The notes under the pieces: generated by a model
What the model was told of the DNA's origin: nothing
The model's input: only the letters and a program-made list of their open reading frames with translations
Databases searched by the model: none
In this document: piece after piece, positions 33,705 through 42,029 of the stretch
Layout of the letters: each line of letters opens with the position of its first letter
Numbering within the stretch: position 1 is the first letter of the stretch
Assembly (NCBI RefSeq): GCF_003385235.1
Contig: NZ_PQIA01000002.1
Span: 37,077-101,076, forward strand
DNA from: Amycolatopsis circi
GTDB taxonomy: Bacteria; Actinomycetota; Actinomycetes; Mycobacteriales; Pseudonocardiaceae
DNA: 64,000 nucleotides
Reading direction: 5' to 3'
Program-made: the position numbers and the translations under genes

Positions 33705-33712
33705 TGTCATGA
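33705..33712. repeat. Right target-site duplication of the IS
   Basis: TGTCATGA. With the next two bases it forms the palindrome TGTCATGACA, so the element seems to have entered a symmetric site. Confidence 0.7.
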
Positions 33713-33798
33713 CACGGCCAACCGGACGAGACACCCCGTGACTTGAGCAGCCTCACCAGGCATGCTCTTCCGCGCCGCGCCGACCACTCAACCCGGAC

Positions 33799-34290
33799 TC
33801 ACCCGACCACCAACCGCCTGCTCCGTTCCAAATCCAGCAACCTTCGCTTGCACTCCACCCCAGCCGCGTAGCCGGTCAGCGATCCGTCGCTGCCCAGCAC
33901 CCGGTGGCACGGCACCACGATGCCGATGGGGTTCCGGCCGTTCGCGAGGCCGACCGCGCGGGACGCCGTCGGGCGCCCGATCGACTCGGCCAGCTCTCGG
34001 TAGGTCGTCGTTTCGCCGTACGGGACCTGAAGGAGCGCCCGCCACACCGTCTCTTGGAAAGGAGTGCCACTGAAAGCTAACGGAAGGTCGAACTCGACCC
34101 GGTCGCCAGCGAAGTATTCGTTCAGCTGACGTGTCGCCGCGACGAACGGGCGGTCGTCCCGGTCGCCGAAAGCGGCGCGTGGCGGGCGGTACTGCTCGTC
34201 GCCGATGTACAGGCCGGCCAGGCCGCCGTCGCGGGCCATGAGGGTCAGCGGGCCTTCGGGACTGTCGATGACGGTGTGCACCACGATCAT
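33799..34290 (-). CDS. ogt: Methylated-DNA--protein-cysteine methyltransferase
   Basis: 163-residue suicide DNA-repair protein removing alkyl groups from O6 of guanine. The acceptor motif PCHRV (Cys128) and the helix-turn-helix region YGETTTYRELAESIGRPTASRAVG-ANGRNP are intact. Its start overlaps the stop of the Ada-AlkA gene (ATGA), so both are made together as an alkylation-repair operon. Ends 87 bp from the IS element. Confidence 0.95.
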   Translation of the reverse strand: MIVVHTVIDSPEGPLTLMARDGGLAGLYIGDEQYRPPRAAFGDRDDRPFVAATRQLNEYFAGDRVEFDLPLAFSGTPFQETVWRALLQVPYGETTTYRELAESIGRPTASRAVGLANGRNPIGIVVPCHRVLGSDGSLTGYAAGVECKRRLLDLERSRRLVVG

Positions 34291-35765
34291 GCCGACACCG
34301 CGGGAATCCGGTTGATCGGGTGGTCGCCGGTCGCCCAGAGGTGCTGGACCGCGTATGCGCGCCACGGCTGCCACCGGCCGGCGTGGGCGGTCAACGCGGC
34401 TGGACTCGTTGGCAGGCCTAGGGTTTCGGCAGCGATCTTCACGCCCAAATCGGTCGCGACGAAGGCGTCCGGATCGCCGAGGGCGCGCATGGCGATGCTC
34501 TCGATCGTCCACGGGCCGAAACCCGGCAGCGCGCCCAGTTGCGCGCGGGCGTGGACCCAATCGCCGCCCGCGGTCAGGTCGACGTCGCCGGAGACCAGGG
34601 CCGACACGAGACCCAGCAAGGTCGCGCGGCGGGACTTCGGCATCGCGAGCGTTTCCGGGTCCAGTTCCGCCAGTGCCTCGGGCGACGGGAACAGGTGCGT
34701 CAGGCCGCCTTCCCGATCCTCGACCGGGGTGCCGTGCGCCAGGACCAGCCGTGCTGCGTGAGTACGGGCGGCCGCGGTCGAGACCTGCTGGCCGAGAACG
34801 GCTCGCACGGCGAACTCGGCTGAGTCGGTCGTGCGCGGGACCCGCCTGCCCGGAGCTGCGGCGACCAGGGGAGCGAGGGTCGGATCCGCGGCGAGTTGCT
34901 CGTCGACTGCCACCGGGTCGGCGTCCAGGTCCAGGAGCCAGCGGCAACGGCTGATCGCGGCGGCCAGGTCGCGCAGGTCGGTAAGGCTCAGGCGGCACGC
35001 GACGTGGTCCGGCTCCGGACGGAGCGACACCACGCCGTGGCCGTGCGGCAGTCGCAGGGTGCGGCGGTAAGCGCCGTCGCGCCATTCCTCGACGCCGGGG
35101 ACCGCGGTGGCGATCAGGTGCCCGAACAGGTTGTCCGGGCACAACGGCCGACGGAACGGGAGCCGCAGCGACAGCACGCCCGGCGACTTGGCCCGCTTGC
35201 CGCCGCGCATGCGGGAGCGCAGTTCGCTCGGCGTCAGCGCGAAAACGGCCCGCACGGTTTCGTTGAACGTCCGGATGCTGGAGAACCCCGCCGCGTGCGC
35301 GATATCGCTCATCGGCATCGCGGTCGTTTCGATCAGCAACCGAGCGGTCTCGGCACGCTGGGCCCGGGCGAGTGCGAGCGGGCCCGCGCCGAGTTCGGCC
35401 TGCACCTGGCGTTCGATCTGCCGCACGCTGTACCCGAGTCGCGCGGCAAGTCCCTGCACGCCTTCCCGGTCGACGACCCCGTCGCCGATCAGGCGCATCG
35501 CGCGCGCCACGACGTCGGCGCGCTCGTTCCACAGGGGCGAACCGGGCGACGCGTCTGGCCGACAGCGTTTGCAGGCACGGAATCCGGCGGCTTGCGCGGC
35601 GGCCGCGCTCGGGTAGAAGCGCATGTTCTCGACCTTGGGCGGCACCACCGGACAACTCGGCCGGCAGTAGATCCGCGTGGTCAGCACCGCGGTGAAAAAC
35701 CACCCGTCGAAGCGGTCGTCCTTCGACTGCACCGCGCGGACACAGCGTTCGGTCTCCTCGTACAC
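34287..35765 (-). CDS. AdaA-AlkA fusion: methyl-phosphotriester-sensing regulator with 3-methyladenine DNA glycosylase
   Basis: 492 residues. Residues 1-75: Ada zinc domain with cysteines 34, 38, 65 and 68 (RIYCRPSCP, CKRC), the sensor of methyl phosphotriesters. Residues 85-185: AraC HTH (AARLGYSVRQIERQVQAELG, SDIAHAAGFSSIRTFNETVRAVFALTP). Residues 195-492: AlkA N-domain and HhH-GPD glycosylase (LPGFGPWTIESIAMRALGDPDAFVATDLGV with the catalytic Asp). Couples damage sensing, transcription control and base excision. GTG 35765 gives the usual N-terminus; ATG 35816 would add 17 residues. Drives ogt downstream. Confidence 0.93.
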   Translation of the reverse strand: MYEETERCVRAVQSKDDRFDGWFFTAVLTTRIYCRPSCPVVPPKVENMRFYPSAAAAQAAGFRACKRCRPDASPGSPLWNERADVVARAMRLIGDGVVDREGVQGLAARLGYSVRQIERQVQAELGAGPLALARAQRAETARLLIETTAMPMSDIAHAAGFSSIRTFNETVRAVFALTPSELRSRMRGGKRAKSPGVLSLRLPFRRPLCPDNLFGHLIATAVPGVEEWRDGAYRRTLRLPHGHGVVSLRPEPDHVACRLSLTDLRDLAAAISRCRWLLDLDADPVAVDEQLAADPTLAPLVAAAPGRRVPRTTDSAEFAVRAVLGQQVSTAAARTHAARLVLAHGTPVEDREGGLTHLFPSPEALAELDPETLAMPKSRRATLLGLVSALVSGDVDLTAGGDWVHARAQLGALPGFGPWTIESIAMRALGDPDAFVATDLGVKIAAETLGLPTSPAALTAHAGRWQPWRAYAVQHLWATGDHPINRIPAVSA

Positions 35766-35815
35766 GCCGACCAGTCTGCCCCGCCGCGCGCACGAAACCT
35801 CGCGAAAAAACGACA

Positions 35816-36889
35816 TCACCCTGGCGGGGCAACCGGCTCCCGAACCGCCGCCCGCGTGTCGACGACGGACAACCGGCACACCAGCCCAGTCAGCCCCCGA
35901 TGTCCCTTGGTGAAAACCATGAACACCAGGTGCATCAGCAGCCACAGCGACGTCCACCCGGAATCCAAGCCGACCAGGATGAAGTAACCGCCCGAGCCGA
36001 TCAGGAACCGGACGATCGTCTGCAGCACCGACGGCGGCCGCCCGTCCGCGCGCACCACCGTCAGCAAGACCGCACGCTGACCAGGCGTCGCGCCATTGCC
36101 CGCCAGCGGCACGATCAGCAGCAGAACCGCGGTGGGCACCCATCGGCCGAGGACGTCGTCGATCAGCGTGTTGTTCTGCAGCGTGCCCTTCGTGACGTAC
36201 TGGACCGCGAGCGCGATCATGCTCAGCACGACGCCCACCAGCGTGACCGAGATCAGATCGAGCACCATGCCCAGCAGCCGCCGCCGAGCGAGGACCGGAC
36301 GCGGTTCGTCGGCCGGGCGCAGCCGTCCGGAACGACGCAGCACAGGTGCGAGAAGCGCGCCGACCCCCGCGCCAACGGTGTTGGACAGCAGATCGCCGGT
36401 GTCGAACAGCCGGTACGGGCACTCCATCAGGAACCACACGCCGGTCAGCTGGGTCGTCTCGATGGCGAGCGACACGAAGAACCCGCTGATGATGGCGAAT
36501 CCGATGCTCCGCCCGAACAACCGCCGCAGGAACACGCCCCACGGCACGAAGAACGCGACGTTGAACAACACCTGCCGCAACGCCGGATTGTCCAGCAACC
36601 CGGTGTTGAACTGCTTCATGTCTTCAAGGAACTGGAGCGGATTCCACACCGGATGCCGCAGCGATTCGTGCGCCGCGCAGTACGCCGCGTCGACGTTCGG
36701 CAGCGGCAGCAGCGTGTAGGTGACCAGCGCGAAGCAGTACACGAGGAACGCCGGCGCGGCGATCGCGCGCAGCAGGCCGAGTTCGCCGCGTTTGCGATAG
36801 CTGATCGCCACGTACGGCACCACCAGCACGAACGCCAGCCCGAATCCGGCGAACACGGCGATCAGCGTAGGACCGCTCCACTGAGTCAT
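35816..36889 (-). CDS. VanZ family protein with C-terminal RDD-like domain
   Basis: 357-residue membrane protein. Residues 1-210 form a VanZ-type multi-TM domain (VLFNVAFFVPWGVFLRRLFG, IETTQLTG, FDTGDLLSNTVGAGVGALL are hallmark segments). Residues 225-345 form an RDD-like domain (RRLLGMVLDLISVTLVGVVLSMI, GATPGQRAVLLTVVRADG). VanZ proteins are linked to low-level glycopeptide resistance in enterococci, but most chromosomal members have no known role. GGAGGAACG precedes the start. Confidence 0.9.
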   Translation of the reverse strand: MTQWSGPTLIAVFAGFGLAFVLVVPYVAISYRKRGELGLLRAIAAPAFLVYCFALVTYTLLPLPNVDAAYCAAHESLRHPVWNPLQFLEDMKQFNTGLLDNPALRQVLFNVAFFVPWGVFLRRLFGRSIGFAIISGFFVSLAIETTQLTGVWFLMECPYRLFDTGDLLSNTVGAGVGALLAPVLRRSGRLRPADEPRPVLARRRLLGMVLDLISVTLVGVVLSMIALAVQYVTKGTLQNNTLIDDVLGRWVPTAVLLLIVPLAGNGATPGQRAVLLTVVRADGRPPSVLQTIVRFLIGSGGYFILVGLDSGWTSLWLLMHLVFMVFTKGHRGLTGLVCRLSVVDTRAAVREPVAPPG

Positions 36890-36960
36890 CGTTCCTCCAC
36901 CCGGCGTGAGCGCACAGGCTAGCGGGCGGCAGTAGCCTGGGCACGCGGGAAGGAGGAGCA

Positions 36961-37380
36961 GTGGACGACGACATCGAAGACAACGCCGACACCGGCGTGC
37001 TGGATCCGGAGGACACCCTGGAGGACGGCGACCCGTACGACGAGGGGTATTCGCCGCCGGAACGTCCACTCGCGACTCGCGACTGGGGCACCACCGCCGC
37101 GGAAGAAGCCGCCGGGGAAAGCTGGGCTGGCCGACTGGCCCGCGAACTCCCGGACATCCGCGCGACCGACGGCGACGGCCTGGGCGACACCGAGGACACC
37201 GACGGCGAGCTGGTCGACGACGAGGTCGGCGACTTCCGCGCGGGCCGCCTGGTGGCCTCCAACGCAGGCTTCGGCCCGGACACCGAGGACGAGCTGTACG
37301 CCTCGGACATCGGCATCGACGGCGGCGCGGCGTCGGCCGAGGAAGCCGCGGTGCACGTCGTCAACCCGCGGGACTTGTGA
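36961..37380 (+). CDS. DUF5709 domain-containing protein
   Basis: 139 residues, very acidic (the first third is mostly D/E), no membrane segment. Pattern LDPEDTLEDG..YDEGYSPPERP and the ELYASDIGIDGGAASAEEAAVHVV C-terminus match actinobacterial DUF5709 proteins. GTG 36961 after AAGGAGGAG. Function unknown. Divergent from the VanZ gene. Confidence 0.88.
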   Translation: MDDDIEDNADTGVLDPEDTLEDGDPYDEGYSPPERPLATRDWGTTAAEEAAGESWAGRLARELPDIRATDGDGLGDTEDTDGELVDDEVGDFRAGRLVASNAGFGPDTEDELYASDIGIDGGAASAEEAAVHVVNPRDL

Positions 37381-37405
37381 CCGCTTTGCTGGGTGTGGCG
37401 CGTAG

Positions 37406-38290
37406 CTAGTCCGCCGGGTCCCCGATCCAGACCGACGCCGGAAGCACATACGGCCGCAGCAGTTTGACCAGCTCCGCGTCCCCGCCGCCGTGCAGGGTCT
37501 CCTCGGTCAGCCGCCGCGCGACTCCGGCCAGGAAATCGGCGATCTGGACCCGCGGCTCGGACCTCGAGTCGACGAACCGCCACCGCGGCACCGGATCGAG
37601 CAGTTGGGCGAGCCGAGCTGGCGTGAGCGACGGCTGCTCGTCGTGGATGACCTCTTCCGGTCGCCAGAACGCGATCGTGTCGGCGAGGGCGGGCATCAAC
37701 GGATCGAGCGGCGGGACGAGGCCCGGGTCGGCGAGAAGTTCGTCGCGCAGGTCCGTCAGATGCGGGCGAGCCGAGACCAAATCGCCGAGGACGTCGGACT
37801 GGGCGAAGAATTCTTCGGGAGTAGTCGCGGGTAGGCGGCGGTTCGAGGTACGCAAGAGTCCGGTGAAGGAGCGCAGAAATTCGGTCCAGCGCTGGGAGCC
37901 GTGGACGCGCGGACCGTCTCGGTGCAGGGCCCGGGCGCGAGGATCCGGACGATGCCGCAGACATTCCGGGTACGGGGTCCGGTCGACCAGCAGGTCGACG
38001 ATTTTGCCCGCGAGGAACAGCGCCTTGTCCACGAGCAACACGCTGGCCGCGTCGGCGAGGGGTTCGGTGAGCAGCCACTCCAGCGCAGCGCGGTTCTTGG
38101 CGCGCAGGAGATGATTGGCTTTGTACTCGAGCGCGGGCGAACCAATGAGTTCCCGCAGCCGCGCAACACATTCAGCTGCCGCCGCGGGTTCCAGCCGAAC
38201 CGCGGCGTGCGCGAATACCGCGGTGTTCGCGCCGATCAGATTCACGCCCTCGGAGCCGGATTCGTCGCACGCAATCGTCGGCGGCCGCAC
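37406..38290 (-). CDS. DUF3800-like protein
   Basis: About 294 residues. N-terminal IACDESGSEGVNL and C-terminal VDSRSEPRVQIADFLAG match the two acidic motifs of DUF3800, a family with a probable RNase H-like fold found in defence and mobile contexts as well as in chromosomes. Middle part is longer than in short members. GTG 38290 gives a typical N-terminus; an ATG at 38419 is in frame but would overlap the divergent gene. Confidence 0.78.
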   Translation of the reverse strand: MRPPTIACDESGSEGVNLIGANTAVFAHAAVRLEPAAAAECVARLRELIGSPALEYKANHLLRAKNRAALEWLLTEPLADAASVLLVDKALFLAGKIVDLLVDRTPYPECLRHRPDPRARALHRDGPRVHGSQRWTEFLRSFTGLLRTSNRRLPATTPEEFFAQSDVLGDLVSARPHLTDLRDELLADPGLVPPLDPLMPALADTIAFWRPEEVIHDEQPSLTPARLAQLLDPVPRWRFVDSRSEPRVQIADFLAGVARRLTEETLHGGGDAELVKLLRPYVLPASVWIGDPAD

Positions 38291-38417
38291 AAGGCCCGAT
38301 CCTGCCAGGTCGGCGAGGCGAGGGCGACCCCATTTCTCCAGGGACCCCTGAGGTGGATTCCCGGATGTGCCAGGGGCTCCGGACGTCTCACCATGAAGGG
38401 GACGGAGGGAGCCGGTC

Positions 38418-38660
38418 ATGGTGCTCGTCGAGGAGGACGTACACGCACTGGACGACGTACGGCGCGGGCTGGTGGTGGTCCACAACGGATTCGTCGGGGC
38501 CGCGGCATGCTACCTGTGGTCGGTCGGCGGACGGGTCCCGCTGTGGGAGACGGAGGCGATGGACCGCCTGCGCCGCAGGGGCCTGGTGAGAATCGCGCAC
38601 CGTCGCGGAGCACCGGCGAGCCCGGTGGTGCTGACGGATCTCGGAGTCGCCGCCGCTTGA
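38418..38660 (+). CDS. Small hypothetical protein with a winged-helix-like pattern
   Basis: 80 residues preceded by a strong GGAGGGAG site. ACYLWSVGGRVPLWETEAMDRLRRRGLVRIAHRR...VVLTDLG has the helix-helix-wing look of small MarR/PadR-like domains, but I cannot name a family. Divergent from the DUF3800 gene. Confidence 0.55.
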   Translation: MVLVEEDVHALDDVRRGLVVVHNGFVGAAACYLWSVGGRVPLWETEAMDRLRRRGLVRIAHRRGAPASPVVLTDLGVAAA

Positions 38661-39269
38661 GTCCTTTGTGGACTGTCTGGGGCGGGCCAGATGTTTGAAC
38701 GGCAAGGTCGGAAGCGATCGGCTCCGTAGCCCGGATCCGCGCTCGCGCCGCAGTGCCTGTGGCGAGCGGCGGATCTTGATACTCGATCGACGTGCTTTCG
38801 AGGCGGGTGCCATTTCGACGGACATGTGGGGGCTGCTCGCGCCTTCTCGAGTCGGAGATTTCGCGCGATGGCGGGCGGCTGCGTCTGGGGGAGTGCGGTG
38901 GCTGGCCGCGGCAAGAGTTGCCACGGTTGACACCGGCGGCGCAAGCCAAACGGCCCGGCACGCTCCGCGTCCAAGAAAGCAGCGGAAGCTGCCTGGACGT
39001 CGCTGCCGTCACTGCCTGCGCCCCGACTGTCCCTCGGAAGTCCGGCAGGGTGCGAAACGGCCCAAGGTGCCCCGGAGCCGCCGGGAGGGCGGTGTGCGCA
39101 GCGCTCCCGGCGGCTCCAGGGCGGTCGGGCGGCCGGGACGGTGATCCCAGTGCACGGCACCGGCGTGCGCCGACCTGGTGAGCAAGCCTTCCGGCTGGAT
39201 CAATTTCGAACTTAGCCCAGGTCCGGGGCTCGCAGGCGGCGCGTTCCCCGATCGTGTCGGCGGAACCAC

Positions 39270-39420
39270 GCTGGTGGGCGGGTATCGATCGGGGAAGCGG
39301 CACCCGCCGCGGAAGGAGTGCCGGACGAGGCGCGGTGGCAGGCCGGGGAGCAGCACCGATCGGGAAAGCGGCGCGAGCCGAGGCAGGGGAGCAGCACCCA
39401 TCGCGAAAGAGCGGCGATAG
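39270..39420. repeat. Degenerate GC-rich tandem repeat, block A
   Basis: Variants of ATCGATCGGG(G)AAGCGGC and of GGGGAGCAGCACC recur three times with spacings of about 70 and 45 bp; the last GAGCAGCACC copies are followed by GATCGGGAAAGCGGCG and CATCGCGAAAGAGCGG. Related to block B. Confidence 0.5.
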
Positions 39421-39582
39421 GAAAGCGGCATGGGAGGCGCGCTCGGCGAGATGCGCCACCCAGTGCGGAAGGCGCACCAATGCCAGGGACTTCAGCCGCG
39501 TGACCACGGCCCGATGGCCGACCGTAAAGGACGCCAGAATCGCCGAAATGCCCGATTGATGGCCGCATGGCTGTTTTCTTAG

Positions 39583-39637
39583 GTCCGTGAGGGGAACCCT
39601 GAGGGACTCAGAGTCCCTCAGGGTTCCCCTCACGGAC
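39583..39637. terminator. 27-bp perfect hairpin, GTCCGTGA...TCACGGAC class
   Basis: Arms 39583-39609 and 39611-39637 are exact complements with a 1-base centre, beginning GTCCGTGAGGGG. No gene lies within 900 bp upstream or 400 bp downstream, so a simple terminator role is doubtful here. Same outer sequence as the hairpin at 11268. Confidence 0.6.
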
Positions 39638-39756
39638 AGCACACCCCGCACCGGCCTCGCCAACCCCTCCGCGACCAGGACAAGCACACCTCAAGTCACA
39701 CCCGCAGCGCCGCCTTAAGTCCCTGGCATTGGGAAGGAGCACCGGGTGGGAGGGCC

Positions 39757-39930
39757 GCATCGATCGGGCGGGAGTGAGCGCGCGAAGCGGCACTCAGCGC
39801 GAAAGGAGCAGCGGGCGGGAGGCTGCATCGATCGGGCAGCAAAAAGAGCGCGGAGCGGTGCCCAGCGCGCGGGAGCATTGGACTGGAAGCTGCATCGATC
39901 GGGCGGCAGCGGGGGCAGGGTAGAGGTGCC
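39757..39930. repeat. Degenerate tandem repeat, block B, about 68-bp units
   Basis: GCATCGATCGGGC occurs at 39757, 39825 and 39892 (offsets 68 and 67). Between copies the order is the same: AGCGCGNGAAGCGG-type, CYCAGCGCG, GGAGCA, then GGGAGGCT-like. Three units; spacing not a multiple of three. Confidence 0.65.
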
Positions 39931-40060
39931 GGAAGCGAAGCCGCGCCTAGCACGGAATAGCCACGAAGGCACGCAGCACCGGGAACGGGCCAGGACCGGG
40001 CAAGCGGCAACACCGCACCGGTGCGGGACAATCGGTCTCGATCGGGAGGATGATCGGGGC

Positions 40061-40600
40061 ATGGCCGGGTTCAGGGCTCGTCATCGGCGGGCGGTTGCGG
40101 ACGAGGCGCTGGTCCGCGCGCTTTTCGAGGAGCATGGGCGGGCGATGCTCGCCTACGCCACCCGGCTGCTCGGCGATCGCGCGGCGGCGGAGGATGTGGT
40201 GCAGGAGGCGCTCGTCCGCGCGTGGCGCAGTCCGGACAGTCTGGTCAACGGGCGCGGGTCCGTGCGCGGCTGGTTGCTCACCGTGGTGCGGAACCTTGTG
40301 ATCGACCGCTTCCGGGCGAAGGAGGCGCGGCCGCAGGAGGTGGCCGAGTCGCCGGCGGGCGGGCCGGTCGAGCGGGATCATGCCGATCAGGTCGTCGACT
40401 CGATGGTGGTGCTCGCCGCGCTGGACGGGCTTTCCCCGGAGCATCGCGAGGTGCTCGAGCAGATGTATCTGCAGGGGCGCAGCGTCGCCGAGGCGGCTGA
40501 GCGGCTCGGGATTCCTCCGGGCACGGTCAAGTCCCGCTCGTATTACGGGTTGCGGGCGTTGCGGGAAGAGTTCCGGCGAGCGGAAGGAGTGGCCGGATGA
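40061..40600 (+). CDS. RNA polymerase ECF sigma factor
   Basis: 179 residues. Region 2 (ALFEEHGRAMLAYATRLLGDRAAAEDVVQEALVRAWRSPDSLVNGRGSVRGWLLTVVRNLVIDRFRA) and region 4 (LAALDGLSPEHREVLEQMYLQGRSVAEAAERLGIPPGTVKSRSYYGLRALREEF) are complete, with a short linker. Overlaps the anti-sigma gene by ATGA, the usual pairing. Belongs to the SigK/SigL-like group judged by the SPEHREVLEQMY...GTVKSRSYYGLRALR pattern. No clear autoregulated promoter seen upstream. Confidence 0.94.
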   Translation: MAGFRARHRRAVADEALVRALFEEHGRAMLAYATRLLGDRAAAEDVVQEALVRAWRSPDSLVNGRGSVRGWLLTVVRNLVIDRFRAKEARPQEVAESPAGGPVERDHADQVVDSMVVLAALDGLSPEHREVLEQMYLQGRSVAEAAERLGIPPGTVKSRSYYGLRALREEFRRAEGVAG

Positions 40601-41304
40601 ACACTGCCGACGAACACGTCGACCTGGCGGGATACCTGTCCGGTCAGCTCGCCTCGGGCGAGCAGCACGACGTCGAGACGCATCTGGACGGCTGCGAGCG
40701 GTGCCGGGCGGAGGCCGCGTCTCTGCGCGAGGTGCAGAGTTTCCTCGGCGAGCTGCCGCCGGAGGCGTTGCTGGAGGGGCCGCCGCTGGGCGCGGACCTG
40801 ATGATGCAGCGGACCGTGGACCGGGTCCGGGCGGAGTCGCGTGCGCAGACCGGGCGGGGACGGTCGATGGCGGTCGTCGCGGCGGCCGTGGTGGCCGCGG
40901 CCGCGTTGGGCGTCGGGGTGCTGGTGGGGCACAGCGGGTCCGGGCCAGCGGTGGCGGTGCCGACTGCGCCGCCGCCGACGACCAGTGCGGTTCCCGGCAC
41001 GAAGGTGGTGTCCGGTGCGGACGCCAGCGGGCAGACCCGGCTTACCGCGAGCATCGTGCCGGAAACCGGGTGGGTGCGCGTGGACGGCTCCGTGACGGGC
41101 ATTCCGGCTGGGCAGAAATGCCTGCTCGTGGTCCTGAGCAAGGACGGCCAGCGCCAGGTCGCGGGCGGTTGGATGGTGTCGGAGCGGGCGGCGCGGGACG
41201 GTGCGTACCTCTACGGCACGGCGGTCGTCGATCCGGCGCAGGTGGCGGCGGTCGTCATCGAGAACACGGCCGGGCATCGGTTTGTCGAGGCGGACGTCAG
41301 CTGA
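40597..41304 (+). CDS. Anti-sigma factor (zinc-finger ZAS, one TM)
   Basis: 235 residues. The N-terminal ZAS domain has ETHLDGCERC (H-x3-C-x2-C, about residues 29-37), one TM helix (about 89-110, MAVVAAAVVAAAALGVGVLVGH) and an external C-terminal domain (RLTASIVPETGWVRVDGSVTGIPAGQKCLLVVLSKDG) similar to RskA-type anti-sigma sensor domains. It should hold the upstream sigma at the membrane until cleaved. Translationally coupled. Confidence 0.93.
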   Translation: MNTADEHVDLAGYLSGQLASGEQHDVETHLDGCERCRAEAASLREVQSFLGELPPEALLEGPPLGADLMMQRTVDRVRAESRAQTGRGRSMAVVAAAVVAAAALGVGVLVGHSGSGPAVAVPTAPPPTTSAVPGTKVVSGADASGQTRLTASIVPETGWVRVDGSVTGIPAGQKCLLVVLSKDGQRQVAGGWMVSERAARDGAYLYGTAVVDPAQVAAVVIENTAGHRFVEADVS

Positions 41305-41358
41305 ACCATCGGCCGAGAGCGGCCGACGCCGGGGCTCGGGCGTCAGCTGAACCGTCGG
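41295..41358. repeat. 18-bp direct repeat carrying the stop codons of both convergent genes
   Basis: CGTCAGCTGAACCATCGG (41295-41312) and CGTCAGCTGAACCGTCGG (41341-41358) differ by one base. The TCAGCTGA core is palindromic and supplies TGA to the plus-strand anti-sigma gene in copy 1 and to the minus-strand hydrolase gene in copy 2. Confidence 0.6.
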
Positions 41359-42017
41359 TCGAGCCAGTCGCGGGCCACCTGCCATGGCTCGTCGGCCGGG
41401 TCGATCAGGCGGAAGTGGTCGACGCCAGGCAGTTCGACGTAGTCCACGTCGTCGCCAGCCGTCTTTGCCGCGGCCACGTAGTCGCGGCTGTGCGCCACCG
41501 GGACCCGAACGTCGGCGTCGCCTTGGACGACCAGTTGCGGGCAGCCGATCGGCAGTTGCCGGATTGGTGAGGCGGCGGGGTCGTCGCCGGTCAGGAACAG
41601 CCCGGCGGCGCCTTCGCCCAGTTCCTCGGCTCGCGCGCGGGGGACGTCGGTGATCGGGGCCAGCGCGACGACGCCGGAGAGTCCGCCGCCGGCCAGCAAG
41701 GCCAGGTGTCCGCCCGCCGAGTGTCCGATCGCGACGGTCGGCAGCGCGGCCGGGCGCTCTGTCTCGGCGATCGCGGACAGCACGTCGTCCAGGGTTTGCG
41801 GCCAGCCGCCGGTGTCGCCGTCGATGCGCCGGTATTCCAGGTTCGCCACGTACCAGCCCGCGGCGACGAGGTCGGCCGCCATCGGGTCCATCTGGTGCAG
41901 GTCGTGCCGGGCGCGCCACCAGCCGCCGTGCAGCAGGATCGCGGTTCCCCGCCCGCCCGGGGTCCCGTGGAGTTCGACGAACTGGCTGGGCTCGCTGCCG
42001 TAGCGGAGGGTTTCCAT
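41343..42017 (-). CDS. Alpha/beta hydrolase (BD-FAE/kynurenine-formamidase-like)
   Basis: 224-residue cytosolic hydrolase. HGGWW oxyanion motif (about residue 31), nucleophile Ser in GHSAGGH, Asp in QGDADVRVP and His in GVDHFRL complete the triad. HGGWW plus short length is typical of the kynurenine formamidase and BD-FAE esterase branch. Neighbours (anti-sigma, xylulokinase) do not suggest a substrate. Confidence 0.88.
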   Translation of the reverse strand: METLRYGSEPSQFVELHGTPGGRGTAILLHGGWWRARHDLHQMDPMAADLVAAGWYVANLEYRRIDGDTGGWPQTLDDVLSAIAETERPAALPTVAIGHSAGGHLALLAGGGLSGVVALAPITDVPRARAEELGEGAAGLFLTGDDPAASPIRQLPIGCPQLVVQGDADVRVPVAHSRDYVAAAKTAGDDVDYVELPGVDHFRLIDPADEPWQVARDWLDRRFS

Positions 42018-42029
42018 GCGGCCATTAGA

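Larger units (their letters stand above)
38661..40060. other. 1.4-kb gene-poor region with repeats and hairpins
   Basis: No frame has both a plausible start site and a protein-like composition. It contains a 14-bp hairpin at 39074-39117, a 27-bp hairpin at 39583-39637 and degenerate tandem repeats (39270-39420 and 39757-39930). Also a GTCC-tt-TGTGGAC palindrome at 38661-38673. Confidence 0.55.

Noticed and set aside
39270..39930. CRISPR array
   Set aside because: Both repeat and intervening parts are similar between units; this is a degenerate tandem repeat.
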